64,000 nucleotides of DNA from Sphingomonas sp. H160509 (GTDB taxonomy: Bacteria; Pseudomonadota; Alphaproteobacteria; Sphingomonadales; Sphingomonadaceae), in contig NZ_JAMXSR020000002.1 of NCBI RefSeq assembly GCF_024124765.2, forward strand, positions 1,910,001 through 1,974,000, read 5' to 3'. Within the stretch, counting starts at the first letter, position 1, and the number at the start of each line of letters is the position of its first letter. The notes beneath the pieces were generated by a model that was not told the DNA's origin, made no database searches, and saw only the letters and a list, made by a program, of their open reading frames with translations. This document shows positions 1 to 9,391 of the stretch, piece by piece. The translations under genes and the position numbers were made by a program.

Positions 1-180
1 GCCACGAGCGCGTTCCGGACGAAGGCTGACCTTGCCAATGCAGACCAGCAGGGCGTCGAGCCGCCCCCCTTCCCCAACGGGGCAAACCGATCGAGCGGCG
101 GGCTTCAATCTGAATGAAAGTTTCGTGAGGAGACGTGAGGAGAAATGCGGCGGACGGCGGCACGTCCACTCGGCAACGCG

Positions 181-498
181 TCAGCTTGAGGACGCCGTAG
201 CGACCAGCGCTTCGAATACGGTCGCCGGAAGGGGAGTGTGGAACTTGCAACCTGCCGTGTAGTCATCGGCCCACATCACTTCGGCGACGACCTGCCCGAC
301 TTGCGGAAGGTTGAGCCAGATGCTGGTGCCGCGCTTGAGCGCCGAATAGGTTTGGAGTCGTGCACCGTGGATCGAGATATCGATCACTCTGCAAAGTGTG
401 CGGCCGGTCTTGCCGATCCGGACATCGAGCGAAACGGGAGCGCGAAGGGCGCTGCGCCGGGACTTGCGCTCTGCGGGTTCGAAGTCGGCGGCGAACAT
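181..498 (-). CDS. PilZ domain protein
   Basis: A 105-residue protein consisting of a single PilZ domain, the usual cytoplasmic receptor fold for cyclic di-GMP. The two binding motifs are visible: RxxxR (RRSALR, Arg15 to Arg19) and DxSxxG (DISIHG, residues 40-45), with the expected beta-barrel spacing. It has no signal peptide, membrane segment or partner domain, so it probably works as a small adaptor that relays c-di-GMP to another protein. It lies downstream of rpmE in the same direction but beyond a strong terminator, so it is probably transcribed separately. The partner and phenotype cannot be read from the sequence. Confidence 0.87.
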   Translation of the reverse strand: MFAADFEPAERKSRRSALRAPVSLDVRIGKTGRTLCRVIDISIHGARLQTYSALKRGTSIWLNLPQVGQVVAEVMWADDYTAGCKFHTPLPATVFEALVATASSS

Positions 499-557
499 AG
501 GGTCCTCGTCCTTGCGAGCCCAAATTTAACCGTCGATCCCTAACGCCGTCTTAATAA

Positions 558-599
558 AAAGCCCCGGAATGAATTAGTATCAATCCATTCCGGGGCTTT
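558..599 (-). terminator. Rho-independent terminator after rpmE
   Basis: A perfect 14-bp stem (558-571 pairing with 586-599) around a 14-nt loop. Read on the minus strand it is followed directly by TTTTTATTAA. It begins four bases beyond the rpmE stop codon, so it ends rpmE transcription before the PilZ gene. Confidence 0.9.
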
Positions 600-602
600 A
601 GC

Positions 603-834
603 TTACTTACGGAGCGTGAGACCGCCACCGAAACGCTTGTTGAAGCGCGCCACCTGGCCGCCCGTATCGAGCATCGTGCCACGGCCACCGGTCCATGCGG
701 GATGCGCGAGCGGATCGATCTCGAGCGTCATCACATCGCCTTCCCTTACCCCAGGTGGTGCGAGTCTGGTACTTGCTGCCATCGGTCATCTGGACGGTGA
801 TCATGTGATAATCGGGGTGCGTATCGGCCTTCAT
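603..834 (-). CDS. rpmE: 50S ribosomal protein L31 (frameshifted in this sequence)
   Basis: Ribosomal protein L31 of the large subunit. The N-terminus reads [20 protein letters not shown] and the C-terminus recovered in the next frame ends [13 protein letters not shown]. Between them one extra C in the run at 743-745 shifts the frame after TTWGK. Removing it gives a normal 76-residue protein. No CxxC pair is present, so this is the zinc-free form of L31. An upstream in-frame extension (to 894) is not needed: the ATG at 834 matches the family start. It is followed by a strong terminator. L31 genes are not known to use frameshifting, so the break is most likely a sequence error. Confidence 0.85.
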
Positions 835-879
835 GGGAATTCTCCGTATGTGGCTGGTTCCGACCAGCCTGAAAAGGAA

Positions 880-903
880 GGCGCGCCCGTACACGGACGC
901 GCC
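880..903 (-). terminator. Probable terminator downstream of fabZ
   Basis: A GC-rich hairpin (GGCGCG at 880-885 pairing with CGCGCC at 898-903, plus an inner CCG/CGG) followed on the minus strand by TTCCTTTTC. It lies between the fabZ stop and the rpmE start and would close the bamA-skp-fabZ transcript. Confidence 0.5.
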
Positions 904-937
904 CGAATTTACAACAATGCGAGGCTAAAGCCCCACA

Positions 938-1425
938 TCAGGCTTTCGGCGGGTCGGCGATCATCGCCGTGAAGTTCGCCTCAGCCACCAACTGTCCGTC
1001 GACCAGCGCGCGGCCGGCGAACTTGCACACCGAACTGCGCTTCTGGACGAACGTCACTTCGAGCTTGAGCAACACGCCCGGCTCGACCGGCTTGCGGAAC
1101 TTGGCCCCGTCGATCGCCATGAAATAGACGAGCTTGCCCGAGCCCGCGAGACCCAGCGATTCGACGGCGAGAATCCCCGCCGCCTGCGCCATCGCCTCGA
1201 TGATCAGCACGCCCGGCATGATCGGCCGCCCAGGGAAATGCCCCCTGGAAGAACTGCTCGTTCATCGATACCGCCTTGATCGCGGTGATCGATGTGTCGA
1301 GGATCAGATCCCTCGACACGATCGACCAGCAGCAACGGATAGCGATGCGGCAACGCGGCCATGACGCGCCCGATATCGAGCGGACCCAAGCTCGTCTTGG
1401 CCGTGTCGTTCACAGTCTCGGTCAT
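938..1425 (-). CDS. fabZ: 3-hydroxyacyl-[ACP] dehydratase FabZ (two frameshifts)
   Basis: FabZ dehydrates beta-hydroxyacyl-ACP in the fatty acid elongation cycle. The N-terminal frame has the [13 protein letters not shown] signature. The active-site His segment ([15 protein letters not shown]) and catalytic Glu helix (EAMAQAAG) are only restored by removing one base from the C run at 1310-1312 and one from the C run at 1241-1245. The corrected protein is 161 residues, the usual FabZ size. It lies ten bases after skp and closes the rseP-bamA-skp-fabZ cluster, a conserved proteobacterial order linking lipid and outer-membrane assembly. FabZ is normally essential, so two lesions in one gene argue for sequence errors. 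Confidence 0.88.
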
Positions 1426-1434
1426 CGGTGTGGC

Positions 1435-2100
1435 TTAACGACCCTGCGGGGTGCGGGTAGCGGCAGGCGCACGACCTGCTGGAGCCGGCGCAGCGCCCTG
1501 CTGCTGCTGACCACCCTGCTGGTTCGGCTGCCAGTTTGCCGGCACTGCGGTGCTGACCGACGGCACGAGACGGTCGAGTTCGGTCGTGATCGCAGGCGTG
1601 ATGTCGGCAGTCGGCTGCGCGAACAGCGCGGCCTCGGGACGGAGCAACAGGCTGACGTTCTTGGCACGAACTGCCGCCGTCACGGCGTCGCTGAGCTTCG
1701 CCTGGATCTGCTCGATCGCGTATTGCTGCGCGCGCTGAGCGGGCTGCGTCAGGCGAGCGAGTTCCTGGTTCGCCGCGGTCTCACGCGTCTGGATCGCCTG
1801 AGCCTGCGGACGAAGCGACGCGTCGGTCGCGCCCGGCGCACGCTGTGCGGTCTGGAACGCGGTGACCAGCGGCTGGAGCTCGCGAGCCACGGCCTGGCGG
1901 CGCGTCTCGGCCTGGTCGAGCTGGGCCTTGTAGGTCGTCTCGATCTGGGCGCGCGCGGCGTTCCAGGCCTTCGAGTTGGCGATCGCACCCTGCGCGTCGG
2001 CGACGGCGATGCCCGAAACCTGTGCATCGGCGGCGGTTGCGGTCATGGCGGCAGGCGCAACGAGCGCTGCGGCGAGGAGAAGCGTCTTGAACGTCGTCAT
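1435..2100 (-). CDS. skp: OmpH/Skp-family periplasmic chaperone
   Basis: A 221-residue OmpH/Skp-like protein. It has a signal peptide (MTTFKTLLLAAALVAPAAMT, cleaved near ADA-Q), a short beta segment (SGIAVADAQGAIANS) and a long Ala/Gln/Arg-rich helical region typical of Skp tentacles (about residues 40-180). The tail is low-complexity and rich in Gln and Pro (QQGGQQQQ). Skp holds unfolded outer-membrane proteins in the periplasm for delivery to the BAM complex. Its ATG overlaps the bamA stop as TGATG, so the two are translationally coupled, and fabZ follows directly. The Q/P/A tail is longer than in enterobacterial Skp. Confidence 0.88.
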   Translation of the reverse strand: MTTFKTLLLAAALVAPAAMTATAADAQVSGIAVADAQGAIANSKAWNAARAQIETTYKAQLDQAETRRQAVARELQPLVTAFQTAQRAPGATDASLRPQAQAIQTRETAANQELARLTQPAQRAQQYAIEQIQAKLSDAVTAAVRAKNVSLLLRPEAALFAQPTADITPAITTELDRLVPSVSTAVPANWQPNQQGGQQQQGAAPAPAGRAPAATRTPQGR

Positions 2101-4910
2101 CAGAACTGTGTCCCTACGTTGAAAGTAATAAGCTTGGGGTCGTCACCCTTCTGGGTGAGCAAGGCTTTGGCGAGATCGATCCGCAGCGGACCGAATGGCG
2201 AGTTCCAGTTGACACCGATACCTACCGAGAGACGCGGCTTGGCCGAATTTCCAAGGAACGTTTCCTGATAGATGTTCGGGTTGAGATACCGTGCATTGGC
2301 GGTCGTACCAGAACAGGTCGTCGCCCCAGCGGCTATCACGCCTACGGGGCAGATCGTCTGAACAGATGCTATGCCCGGCGTCGTCGCAGTCGCCGCAACC
2401 TCCGGCGTCAAGTAGAGCGGATTATTCCCGCCGTCCTTATACTGGTTTTGCAGCAACGTCGGTGAACCATCCGCGTTGAACAGCAACGCACCGGCCGCGC
2501 TTTTAGCCTGATCATAATTGAAAGTCGGAAGCGGCTTCTTGATACCGAACAGGCTACCGACCTGTGCGTAGATCGACGGCCTCAGACCGAGTTCGCGTGC
2601 ACCGGATCCCAACGGGATCTCGATTTCGGCACGCGCAAGGTAATAGGCACGACCACCGAGTGCATCGTCCTGGATCTGGTCGCGATCGGTCTGGACCGAC
2701 TGCGAGCCATCGGCGGCGATCACGTAGCCGGCGCGCAACACACGGGGGCCTACGCCTCGAATGTCGAAGCCGCGGAACTGTGGCTCACCGAGATAGAAGC
2801 GATCGGTGATACGGATCGGGTCCCGACCGGGGCCTGGGCTGCTCTCGAGAGGATGGATGTACCCGCCTTCTGCGACGATCGATCCGATAAAACCGCTCCC
2901 GAGGTTCGCATATTTCGAGCCCTCGAGTCGCGTGCGCAGATATTTCACGTCCCCACCCAGCCCAGCAAAATCCTGGCTGAACGAAAAACGTGACCCAGCG
3001 GTAGGACGAAGGCGGCTGTTCAACGTGTCTCGGCTGATCGAGTAGCCGACCGAGGACGTCCAACGATTACCGATCGCTTCGCACAGATATCGACCCGCCA
3101 CTTCGAGGTTACACGAACCGTTTGCGTTCAGATATTGGCTATCGAGGCTAACCTCGTCGTACGACAGACCATAGCGTGCCGAAAGCGACCAAAATTCAGT
3201 CAATGGCACGCCGGCACGAAGCTGGAAGCCGGTCGAGACCTGCGAATAGTTGGTCTGACGATCGTTACCGACATAGTTGAACGAGTTATAGTCGCGGCGG
3301 AAGATGTCGCCACCGACTGCGATGTTCTTGTCGAACAGATACGGCTCGGTGAAGCCCAGCTCGATCGACTTCGAGTAGCTCGAATAGTTGACGCCCGCGC
3401 GCAGTTCCTGGCCCTTGCCGCGGAAGTTGCGCTGCGTGATGTTCGCCTGGATGATGAAGCGTTCGAGGCTCGAATAGCCGGCCGACAGCTGCAGCTCGCC
3501 GGTCGACTTCTCTTCGAGGTTGGTTTCGAGGATCACGCGGTCGGGCGCGGACCCCGGGAGCTGCTTGATCTCCATCTTGTCGGCGAAATACCCCAACGAG
3601 TTGATGCGGTCCTGCGAACGCTTCACCTGGAAGCTGTTGAACGCGTCGCCCTCGGCCAGACGGATCTCGCGACGCACGACCTTGTCCTGCGTCTGGGTGT
3701 TGCCGTTGATGTCGATCCGCTCGACATAGGTACGCTTGGCTTCGGCGATGTTGAAATTAATCCCCATCGTCAGCGTTTCGGCGTCCTTCTGGAACTCCGG
3801 GTTCACCTCGGTGAACGCGTAACCGAACAGGCCCGCGGTCTGGCTAAGGTTGTCGACCGAGTCCTCGACCAGCTTGGCGTTGTACCAGTCGCCCTTCTTC
3901 AGTGGCAGCGTGGCCGCCAGCTTGGTGTTGTCGAAGTCGCGGATCTGGCTGTCGACGGTGACATCACCGAACTTGTAGCGCTTGCCCTCCTCCACCACGT
4001 ACGTGATGATGAAGTCCTTCTTGTCCGGCGTCAGCTCGGCGACAGCCGACGTCACGCGGAAATCGGCATAGCCCTGCGTCAGGTAGAACTGGCGGAGCTT
4101 CTGCTGATCGTAGGACAGACGATCCTGATCGTAGCTGGTCGCCGACGACAGCAGGCGGAACAGGCGCGACTGCTTGGTTGCCATCTGGCCGCGAATCTGG
4201 TCGTCGGAGAACACCTCGTTGCCGAGGATGTTGATCTGGCGGACCTTCGACTTCGGCCCTTCGCTGATCTCGAACACCACATCCACGCGGTTCTGGTCGA
4301 GGTTGACCATCTTCGGATCGATCACCGCGGCGAAGCGGCCCTGGCGACGATACAGCTCGATGATCCGCGCGATATCCTGGCGGACGGCGGTGCGCGTGAA
4401 GATCTGGCGTGGCGCGAGCTTGATCTCCTTGGTGATCTTGTCGCTTTTCAGCGCCTTGTTGCCCTCGATGATCACGCGGTTGATGATCGGGTTCTCGCGC
4501 ACGCGGAGAACGATGTTGCCGTCCTCGACACCAGCGATCGAGTAATCCGCGAACAGGTCGCTGGCCTGGAGATCCTTCAGGGCCTGATCGAGCGTCTCGG
4601 CAGTGTAGGGGATGCCGACGCGCAGCTTGGTATAGCTGAGCACTGTCTCGCCCTCGATGCGCTGCGATCCCTCGACGCGCAAAGTCTTTATCGTCCGCAC
4701 GGATACCGGTGCGCCGACGGGCGTTACAACCGGCGAAGCGACTCGCGCCGCACCGTTCCGCGTTGCCGTTCCGGCGGGCGCAGTTGAAGGCCCAGCGGAA
4801 GGCGAGGCGGCGGGTGCCGTCTGCGCGAAGGCGGGAACGCCCGACAGGATCGTTCCTGCAAGCAGCAGGGCGCCCTTACGCGCGAAATCGTAACCGTTGA
4901 TCGCTGTCAC
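2100..4910 (-). CDS. bamA: Outer membrane protein assembly factor BamA
   Basis: BamA is the Omp85 core of the beta-barrel assembly machine. I place the start at GTG 4910, preceded by AAGGTGG. The longer reading to 5078 adds an unsupported leader that would run into rseP. The 936-residue protein has a signal peptide ending near AFAQ, an Ala/Pro/Thr linker, POTRA domains at roughly residues 70-410, and a C-terminal barrel ending in GTQF with the terminal aromatic residue. Landmarks include VRENPIINRVIIEGNKALK (POTRA) and the Omp85 FRGF strand (PQFRGFDIRG). A long loop before the last strands carries two cysteines (TICPVG and TTCSG) and may form a surface disulfide. It lies 56 bp after rseP. Confidence 0.96.
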   Translation of the reverse strand: MTAINGYDFARKGALLLAGTILSGVPAFAQTAPAASPSAGPSTAPAGTATRNGAARVASPVVTPVGAPVSVRTIKTLRVEGSQRIEGETVLSYTKLRVGIPYTAETLDQALKDLQASDLFADYSIAGVEDGNIVLRVRENPIINRVIIEGNKALKSDKITKEIKLAPRQIFTRTAVRQDIARIIELYRRQGRFAAVIDPKMVNLDQNRVDVVFEISEGPKSKVRQINILGNEVFSDDQIRGQMATKQSRLFRLLSSATSYDQDRLSYDQQKLRQFYLTQGYADFRVTSAVAELTPDKKDFIITYVVEEGKRYKFGDVTVDSQIRDFDNTKLAATLPLKKGDWYNAKLVEDSVDNLSQTAGLFGYAFTEVNPEFQKDAETLTMGINFNIAEAKRTYVERIDINGNTQTQDKVVRREIRLAEGDAFNSFQVKRSQDRINSLGYFADKMEIKQLPGSAPDRVILETNLEEKSTGELQLSAGYSSLERFIIQANITQRNFRGKGQELRAGVNYSSYSKSIELGFTEPYLFDKNIAVGGDIFRRDYNSFNYVGNDRQTNYSQVSTGFQLRAGVPLTEFWSLSARYGLSYDEVSLDSQYLNANGSCNLEVAGRYLCEAIGNRWTSSVGYSISRDTLNSRLRPTAGSRFSFSQDFAGLGGDVKYLRTRLEGSKYANLGSGFIGSIVAEGGYIHPLESSPGPGRDPIRITDRFYLGEPQFRGFDIRGVGPRVLRAGYVIAADGSQSVQTDRDQIQDDALGGRAYYLARAEIEIPLGSGARELGLRPSIYAQVGSLFGIKKPLPTFNYDQAKSAAGALLFNADGSPTLLQNQYKDGGNNPLYLTPEVAATATTPGIASVQTICPVGVIAAGATTCSGTTANARYLNPNIYQETFLGNSAKPRLSVGIGVNWNSPFGPLRIDLAKALLTQKGDDPKLITFNVGTQF

Positions 4911-4966
4911 CAAACCCACCTTAAAAACGTGCACATACAAGGCGCGCCCGCCCTGCCCTATCGTCG

Positions 4967-6100
4967 TCAGCCGATCAAGCCGGCCAAGTTCTTCCAGAGC
5001 CCAAAATTGCCAAGATCGTTGAAGGTCACGAGCAACATCAGCGCGAGGATTGCCGCAAGACCGCCACGAAACGCCCATTCCTGAACCTGCGGCTCGACCG
5101 GGCGCCTGCGCACCGCTTCGATCGCATAGAAGAACAAATGGCCTCCATCGAGCATCGGCACTGGCAGCAGATTGATGAACCCCAGATTGATCGACACGAG
5201 TGCGATCAGGAAGACATAGGCGTCGAGGCCTAACGACATCTGCTCGCCCGAGACCTTGGCGATGCTAAGCGGTCCGCCGAGTTCCTTGACCGAACGGCGT
5301 CCGGTGATGACCTGCCCCAACGTCTCGACCATCATGGAGACGATCTCGCCGGTCCGCTTTACCGCGATGACCGGCGCCTCGACCAGGCTGACGGGGACGA
5401 CGATCGGCTTGCTGCCGGCGATGCCTAAGCGACCGATTCGATATTCGTTACCGAAACGATCGCGCTGGAGCTCGGTACCGATGACGATGTCACGCGACAG
5501 CGTCCGGTCACCGCGAACCGCGTCGATCCGGGTCCGCTCGCCGGCGCGGATGCGGGCATAGCGCGCCATATCGTCGAATGTCTCGACCGAGCGGCCACCA
5601 ATGCCAATGATCCGGTCGCCAGTCTGGAGGCCGGCCGCGGCGGCTGCGCTGCCTGGAACGGTGCCGCCGACGATCGGCGGCATGCGGATGTCGCCATAGG
5701 CGAAAGCGAAGCCGGCAAGGATCAGGATCGCGACGACGAAATTGACGACCGGGCCGGCTGCGACGACGATCGCGCGCTGCCACACCGGCTTCGATTGGAA
5801 CGTACGCTGACGCTCGTCGGCAGGTAGTGACAGCCACTCGGCCGAGGGCTGACTGGCCGGGTTCATGTCGCCGGCGAACTTCACGTAACCGCCAAGCGGC
5901 AGCCAACCGAACTTCCACCGCGTGCCGCGCTTATCGGTAAAGCCCGCGATCTCGTGGCCGAAGCCAATCGCGAAGGCGTCCGCCTTGATTCCAAAAATGC
6001 GCCCAGCGAGATAATGTCCCATCTCGTGCACGAACACGAGGGGGCCGATCACTGCGGCGAACGACAATATGGTCAGCAGGACACCGGGTGTTTCGATCAA
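4967..6100 (-). CDS. rseP: RIP metalloprotease RseP (site-2 protease)
   Basis: Inner-membrane zinc protease of the M50 family that cuts anti-sigma factors and remnant signal peptides within the membrane. The zinc motif HEMGH sits at residues 25-29 in the first membrane helix. A PDZ domain follows at about 120-200 (VPGSAAAAAGLQTGDRIIGI). The C-terminal catalytic motif NLLPVPMLDGGHL supplies the third ligand. The length of 377 residues is typical. The start is TTG at 6100, overlapping the dxr stop as TTGA and preceded by GAAGGA, so translation is coupled to dxr. It leads into bamA, the common dxr-rseP-bamA arrangement. Confidence 0.95.
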   Translation of the reverse strand: MIETPGVLLTILSFAAVIGPLVFVHEMGHYLAGRIFGIKADAFAIGFGHEIAGFTDKRGTRWKFGWLPLGGYVKFAGDMNPASQPSAEWLSLPADERQRTFQSKPVWQRAIVVAAGPVVNFVVAILILAGFAFAYGDIRMPPIVGGTVPGSAAAAAGLQTGDRIIGIGGRSVETFDDMARYARIRAGERTRIDAVRGDRTLSRDIVIGTELQRDRFGNEYRIGRLGIAGSKPIVVPVSLVEAPVIAVKRTGEIVSMMVETLGQVITGRRSVKELGGPLSIAKVSGEQMSLGLDAYVFLIALVSINLGFINLLPVPMLDGGHLFFYAIEAVRRRPVEPQVQEWAFRGGLAAILALMLLVTFNDLGNFGLWKNLAGLIG

Positions 6101-7254
6101 ACCGCGTAATCCTTCACACGCTCGCCGGCCAAGATCCGCGCCTCGGCATCGATCGCCAGCACGGCATCGACGCTGTCCGGCGCGGCCGGGTCATAACACG
6201 ACAACGTATGTTCGACGATTGCGGCAATTTCGAGGAAGCCGATCCGGCGTTGCAGGAATGCCTCGACCGCTACCTCGTTGGCGGCATTGAGAATTGCCGG
6301 CCGCGCGCCACCTGCGTCGAGCGCCTCGCGTGCCAGCCGCAACGCCGGGAAGCGGACGGGATCGGGTGCCTCGAAGTCGAGTCGGCCGATCGCGACGAGA
6401 TCGAGCGGCGCCATGGGCGTCGCCATCCGGTCCGGCCAGGCCAGCGTATGTGCAATCGGCGTCCGCATGTCAGGGGGCCCCAATTGCGCCAGCACCGACC
6501 CGTCGACATGATCGACCAGGCTGTGGATCACCGACTGCGGATGAATGACGATCTCGATCCGGTCGTGCGCAATCGGAAACAGCCGCGCGGCCTCGATCAG
6601 TTCGAGGCCCTTGTTCATGCAGGTCGCCGAATCGACCGAGATCTTCGCACCCATCGACCAGTTGGGATGTTTGACCGCCTGTTCGAGCGTGACGCCGCGC
6701 ATCTGCTCGGCCGTCCAGTCGCGGAACGGCCCGCCGCTGCACGTCAGGATGATCCGGCGGACACGTTCTGGACGGGTTGCGTCGAAACACTGGAAGATGG
6801 CGTTGTGCTCGGAATCTGCCGGTAACAGCGTCGCGCCAGTCCGCTCGGCAGCGGCGAGGATCACGTCACCGGCGGATACTAGTGGCTCCTTGTTGGCGAT
6901 GACCACGGTGCCGCCCTGCTCGATCGCAGCCATCACGGGCTTCAGCCCCGCGCAGCCGACGATCGCGCCCATCGTCCAGTCCGCACCCGAAGACGCCGCC
7001 TCGGCAATCGCCCCGGCACCCCCGCCCGCACGGATACCCGTGCCGTCGAGCGCCTCGCGAAGTTCGGGGAGACACCCCTCATCGGCAACGACTGCAAACT
7101 CGGCCTTAGTCCGTATCGCGGCCGCAGCAAGCTTCGCCACGTCGCAGTTCGCGGTTAGAGCAACGACGCGAAACCGGTCGGGCTCCCGCTCGATCAGGTC
7201 GAGCGTCGAGGTGCCGACCGAGCCGGTAGCCCCCAAAATCGTGACGCTCTTCAT
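6097..7254 (-). CDS. dxr: 1-deoxy-D-xylulose 5-phosphate reductoisomerase
   Basis: Dxr catalyses the NADPH-dependent rearrangement of DXP to 2-C-methyl-D-erythritol 4-phosphate, the first committed step of the MEP isoprenoid pathway. The ATG at 7254 overlaps the cdsA stop as ATGA, giving 385 residues. The longer upstream reading runs through cdsA and is discarded. An N-terminal NADPH fold has GATGSVG. Substrate and metal motifs are PADSEHNAIFQ, SVDSATCMNKGLE and IHPQSVIHSLV. Isoprenoid precursors made here feed the undecaprenyl synthase UppS encoded two genes upstream, which is the logic of the cluster. Confidence 0.96.
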   Translation of the reverse strand: MKSVTILGATGSVGTSTLDLIEREPDRFRVVALTANCDVAKLAAAAIRTKAEFAVVADEGCLPELREALDGTGIRAGGGAGAIAEAASSGADWTMGAIVGCAGLKPVMAAIEQGGTVVIANKEPLVSAGDVILAAAERTGATLLPADSEHNAIFQCFDATRPERVRRIILTCSGGPFRDWTAEQMRGVTLEQAVKHPNWSMGAKISVDSATCMNKGLELIEAARLFPIAHDRIEIVIHPQSVIHSLVDHVDGSVLAQLGPPDMRTPIAHTLAWPDRMATPMAPLDLVAIGRLDFEAPDPVRFPALRLAREALDAGGARPAILNAANEVAVEAFLQRRIGFLEIAAIVEHTLSCYDPAAPDSVDAVLAIDAEARILAGERVKDYAV

Positions 7255-8075
7255 GCGTAGAAGTGCGGCAACAGGACGAGGAACGCCGCGACCGGCGCGA
7301 CCGGGACCAGGCCGTCGAGGCGATCCATCACGCCGCCATGGCCGGGCAGGATATTGCCGCTGTCCTTCACACCCGCCACTCTCTTCAACCAACTCTCGTA
7401 GAGATCGCCCATCTGCGCGAGCGCGGCGAGTACCGGCGTCGCCAGTGTCATCCGCATCGGCAGGCCATATTGCGTGTGCAGCACCGCCGCGACCGCGCTC
7501 GCGAGCACGACACCGCCAATAAGTCCCGACCACGTCTTGTTAGGACTGATCACCGGCGCAAGCTTGGGACCGCCCAGCGTGCGCCCGGTGAAGAACGCGC
7601 CGATATCGCATGCCCACACCAGCGACAGTGCCCACAGCGTGAAGAGAATGCCCTCGTCCTGCCGCCGGATGATCATCAACGCGAACACGGGGAGACCGCA
7701 GTAGATGATGCCCAGCGCCAGCTTGGGTTTGCGAGTCGTGATGACGACGAAGAACGCCGCCCCCACAAGCAGCCCCAGCGTGAAGAAATCATGGATCACG
7801 AGAACCAGCGACGCCGGCGCCATCAGCGCGAGCGGCACCGAGAGCGCGAACTGAGTCATCCGCTTGGTCTTCGCGTCGGCGCCCTGGAGCATCGACCATT
7901 CCGCCATCATGAACAGCGCCGCGACCACGCCCAGCACCCAGAACGCGATCCCACCGAGCGTCAGCGCAAGACTCGCCACCGCGATCATGCCAACGCTGGC
8001 GATCATGCGGAGCTGGAGATTGGACGGCGTGCGCAACGCCTGATCGGGCGCCTTTTCAGGGTCGGTGAGGTTCAC
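7251..8075 (-). CDS. cdsA: Phosphatidate cytidylyltransferase
   Basis: CdsA makes CDP-diacylglycerol from phosphatidate and CTP, the branch-point precursor of all phospholipids. The 274-residue protein has about seven or eight hydrophobic membrane segments and ends with the family signature KDSGNILPGHGGVMDRLDG (about residues 235-253), which carries the catalytic acidic residues. An N-terminal cytoplasmic arm of about 20 residues precedes the first helix. It overlaps uppS upstream and dxr downstream by four bases each. Its product is used by PssA and, via phosphatidylglycerol, by MprF, both also encoded in this window. Confidence 0.95.
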   Translation of the reverse strand: MNLTDPEKAPDQALRTPSNLQLRMIASVGMIAVASLALTLGGIAFWVLGVVAALFMMAEWSMLQGADAKTKRMTQFALSVPLALMAPASLVLVIHDFFTLGLLVGAAFFVVITTRKPKLALGIIYCGLPVFALMIIRRQDEGILFTLWALSLVWACDIGAFFTGRTLGGPKLAPVISPNKTWSGLIGGVVLASAVAAVLHTQYGLPMRMTLATPVLAALAQMGDLYESWLKRVAGVKDSGNILPGHGGVMDRLDGLVPVAPVAAFLVLLPHFYA

Positions 8076-8836
8076 AGACCACCGTAGCGGCGCTGACGCT
8101 GACCAAACGCCGCGACCGCTTCGGCGAGCGCGGCCGCGTCAAAGTCGGGCCAGAGCGTGTCGACGAACAGCAGTTCCGCATACGCCGCCTGCCACAACAG
8201 GAAGTTCGACAAGCGCTGCTCGCCCGACGTCCGGATCATCAAATCCAGCGGCGGCAGATCGTGCGTGTCGAGTTCCGCCTCAATCATCGCCTCGTCGATG
8301 CTCGCCGGATCCAGCGCACCATCGCGCGCCCGCTCCGCCAGACGCCGCGCGGCCGTCACCAACTCGGCATGCGCGCCGTAATTCAGCGCGATCGCCAAAA
8401 TCGGCCCGGTATTCCCCGCAGTCCGCGCAATCGCATCATCGACCATCGCCACCAGATCGGGCGAAAAGCTGTGGTAATCGCCAATTACCCGCAACCGGAC
8501 GTTCTCGCGCGCGAGTTCGTCGAGGTCACTGCGGATGAAATGCCGCAACAACCCCATCAAATCGCTGACCTCCTCGGCCGGACGCCGCCAGTTCTCAGAC
8601 GAGAACGCGTACAGCGTCAGCGCCTCGATCCCCATCGCGCGCGCGGCCCGCGTGACCTTGCGCACAGCCTCGACGCCAGCCTTGTGCCCGGCAAAGCGCG
8701 GCAGGAACCGCTTCTTCGCCCAGCGGCCATTGCCGTCCATGATGATCGCGACATGACGCGGCACCGCGCCGCCTGCAGGAACGGCGCCCACAGGAACAGC
8801 AGCGAGCGGCGCGGCCGAGGAGGCCTGCAATCTCAC
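8072..8836 (-). CDS. uppS: Isoprenyl transferase (undecaprenyl diphosphate synthase)
   Basis: A cis-prenyltransferase that extends farnesyl diphosphate to undecaprenyl diphosphate, the lipid carrier for peptidoglycan and surface polysaccharides. The catalytic Asp34 is in [13 protein letters not shown]. Other conserved segments are [10 protein letters not shown] and the C-terminal [19 protein letters not shown]. The length of 254 residues is normal, with a 25-residue Ala/Pro/Val-rich N-terminal arm that may be partly unused if a later start is taken. It overlaps frr (at 8833-8836) and cdsA by four bases, indicating coupled translation. Confidence 0.95.
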   Translation of the reverse strand: MRLQASSAAPLAAVPVGAVPAGGAVPRHVAIIMDGNGRWAKKRFLPRFAGHKAGVEAVRKVTRAARAMGIEALTLYAFSSENWRRPAEEVSDLMGLLRHFIRSDLDELARENVRLRVIGDYHSFSPDLVAMVDDAIARTAGNTGPILAIALNYGAHAELVTAARRLAERARDGALDPASIDEAMIEAELDTHDLPPLDLMIRTSGEQRLSNFLLWQAAYAELLFVDTLWPDFDAAALAEAVAAFGQRQRRYGGL

Positions 8837-9390
8837 TTGCCCAGGATTTCCTTTTCCTTGGCGGTCGCGGTCGCATCGAGCTCGGCGATGATGCTGTCGG
8901 TCAGCTTCTGCACTTCGGTCTCGTGACGCTTGCGCTCGTCTTCGCCGAACACGCCCTTCTTCTCGTCGACCTTGAGCGAATCCATCCCGTCGCGGCGGAC
9001 GTTACGGACCGCGATGCGCGCCTTCTCGGCATACTGGCCGGCGAGCTTGGCGAGCTCCTTGCGGCGCTCCTCGGTCAGGTCCGGAATCGGCAGGCGCAGC
9101 GTCTGGCCGTCGACGATCGGGTTGAGCCCCAGACCTGCCGAGCGGATCGCCTTGTCGGTCGGGCCGACGTTCGACTTGTCCCAGACCTGCACCGACAGCA
9201 TGCGCGGCTCGGGCGCCGACACGGTCGCGACCTGGTTCAGCGGCATCGACGAGCCGTACACCGTCACCATCACCGGATCGAGCAACGCAGTCGACGCGCG
9301 CCCCGTGCGCAGGCCGGCGAGATCGCTCTTCAGCGCTTCGACGGCACCCGCCATGCGCCGTTCCAGGTCGGTCTTGTCGTATGCGGCCAT
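8833..9390 (-). CDS. frr: Ribosome recycling factor
   Basis: A 185-residue Frr that splits post-termination ribosomes together with EF-G. The start [20 protein letters not shown] at 9390 is the canonical N-terminus; the longer reading to 9654 runs into pyrH and is dropped. Conserved features are LRTGRAS, the [17 protein letters not shown] strand region, and RRDGMDSLK near the C-terminal three-helix bundle. It sits one base after the pyrH stop and overlaps uppS, keeping the widespread pyrH-frr-uppS order. Confidence 0.96.
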   Translation of the reverse strand: MAAYDKTDLERRMAGAVEALKSDLAGLRTGRASTALLDPVMVTVYGSSMPLNQVATVSAPEPRMLSVQVWDKSNVGPTDKAIRSAGLGLNPIVDGQTLRLPIPDLTEERRKELAKLAGQYAEKARIAVRNVRRDGMDSLKVDEKKGVFGEDERKRHETEVQKLTDSIIAELDATATAKEKEILGK

Positions 9391-9391
9391 C

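Noticed and set aside
603..834. Programmed frameshifting in rpmE and other genes
   Set aside because: There are no slippery heptamers with downstream structure common to the sites; the shifts fall in plain G/C runs of many unrelated genes and are nearly all +1, fitting sequence error.
3135..4787. A 550-codon open frame on the plus strand inside bamA
   Set aside because: It is exactly antisense to bamA, has the periodic Arg/Leu/Val/Asp bias of a GC-rich shadow frame, no ribosome site and no domain.
6088..6825. 245-codon plus-strand frame opposite dxr
   Set aside because: Antisense shadow of dxr with Arg/Asp/Gly-rich composition and no motif.
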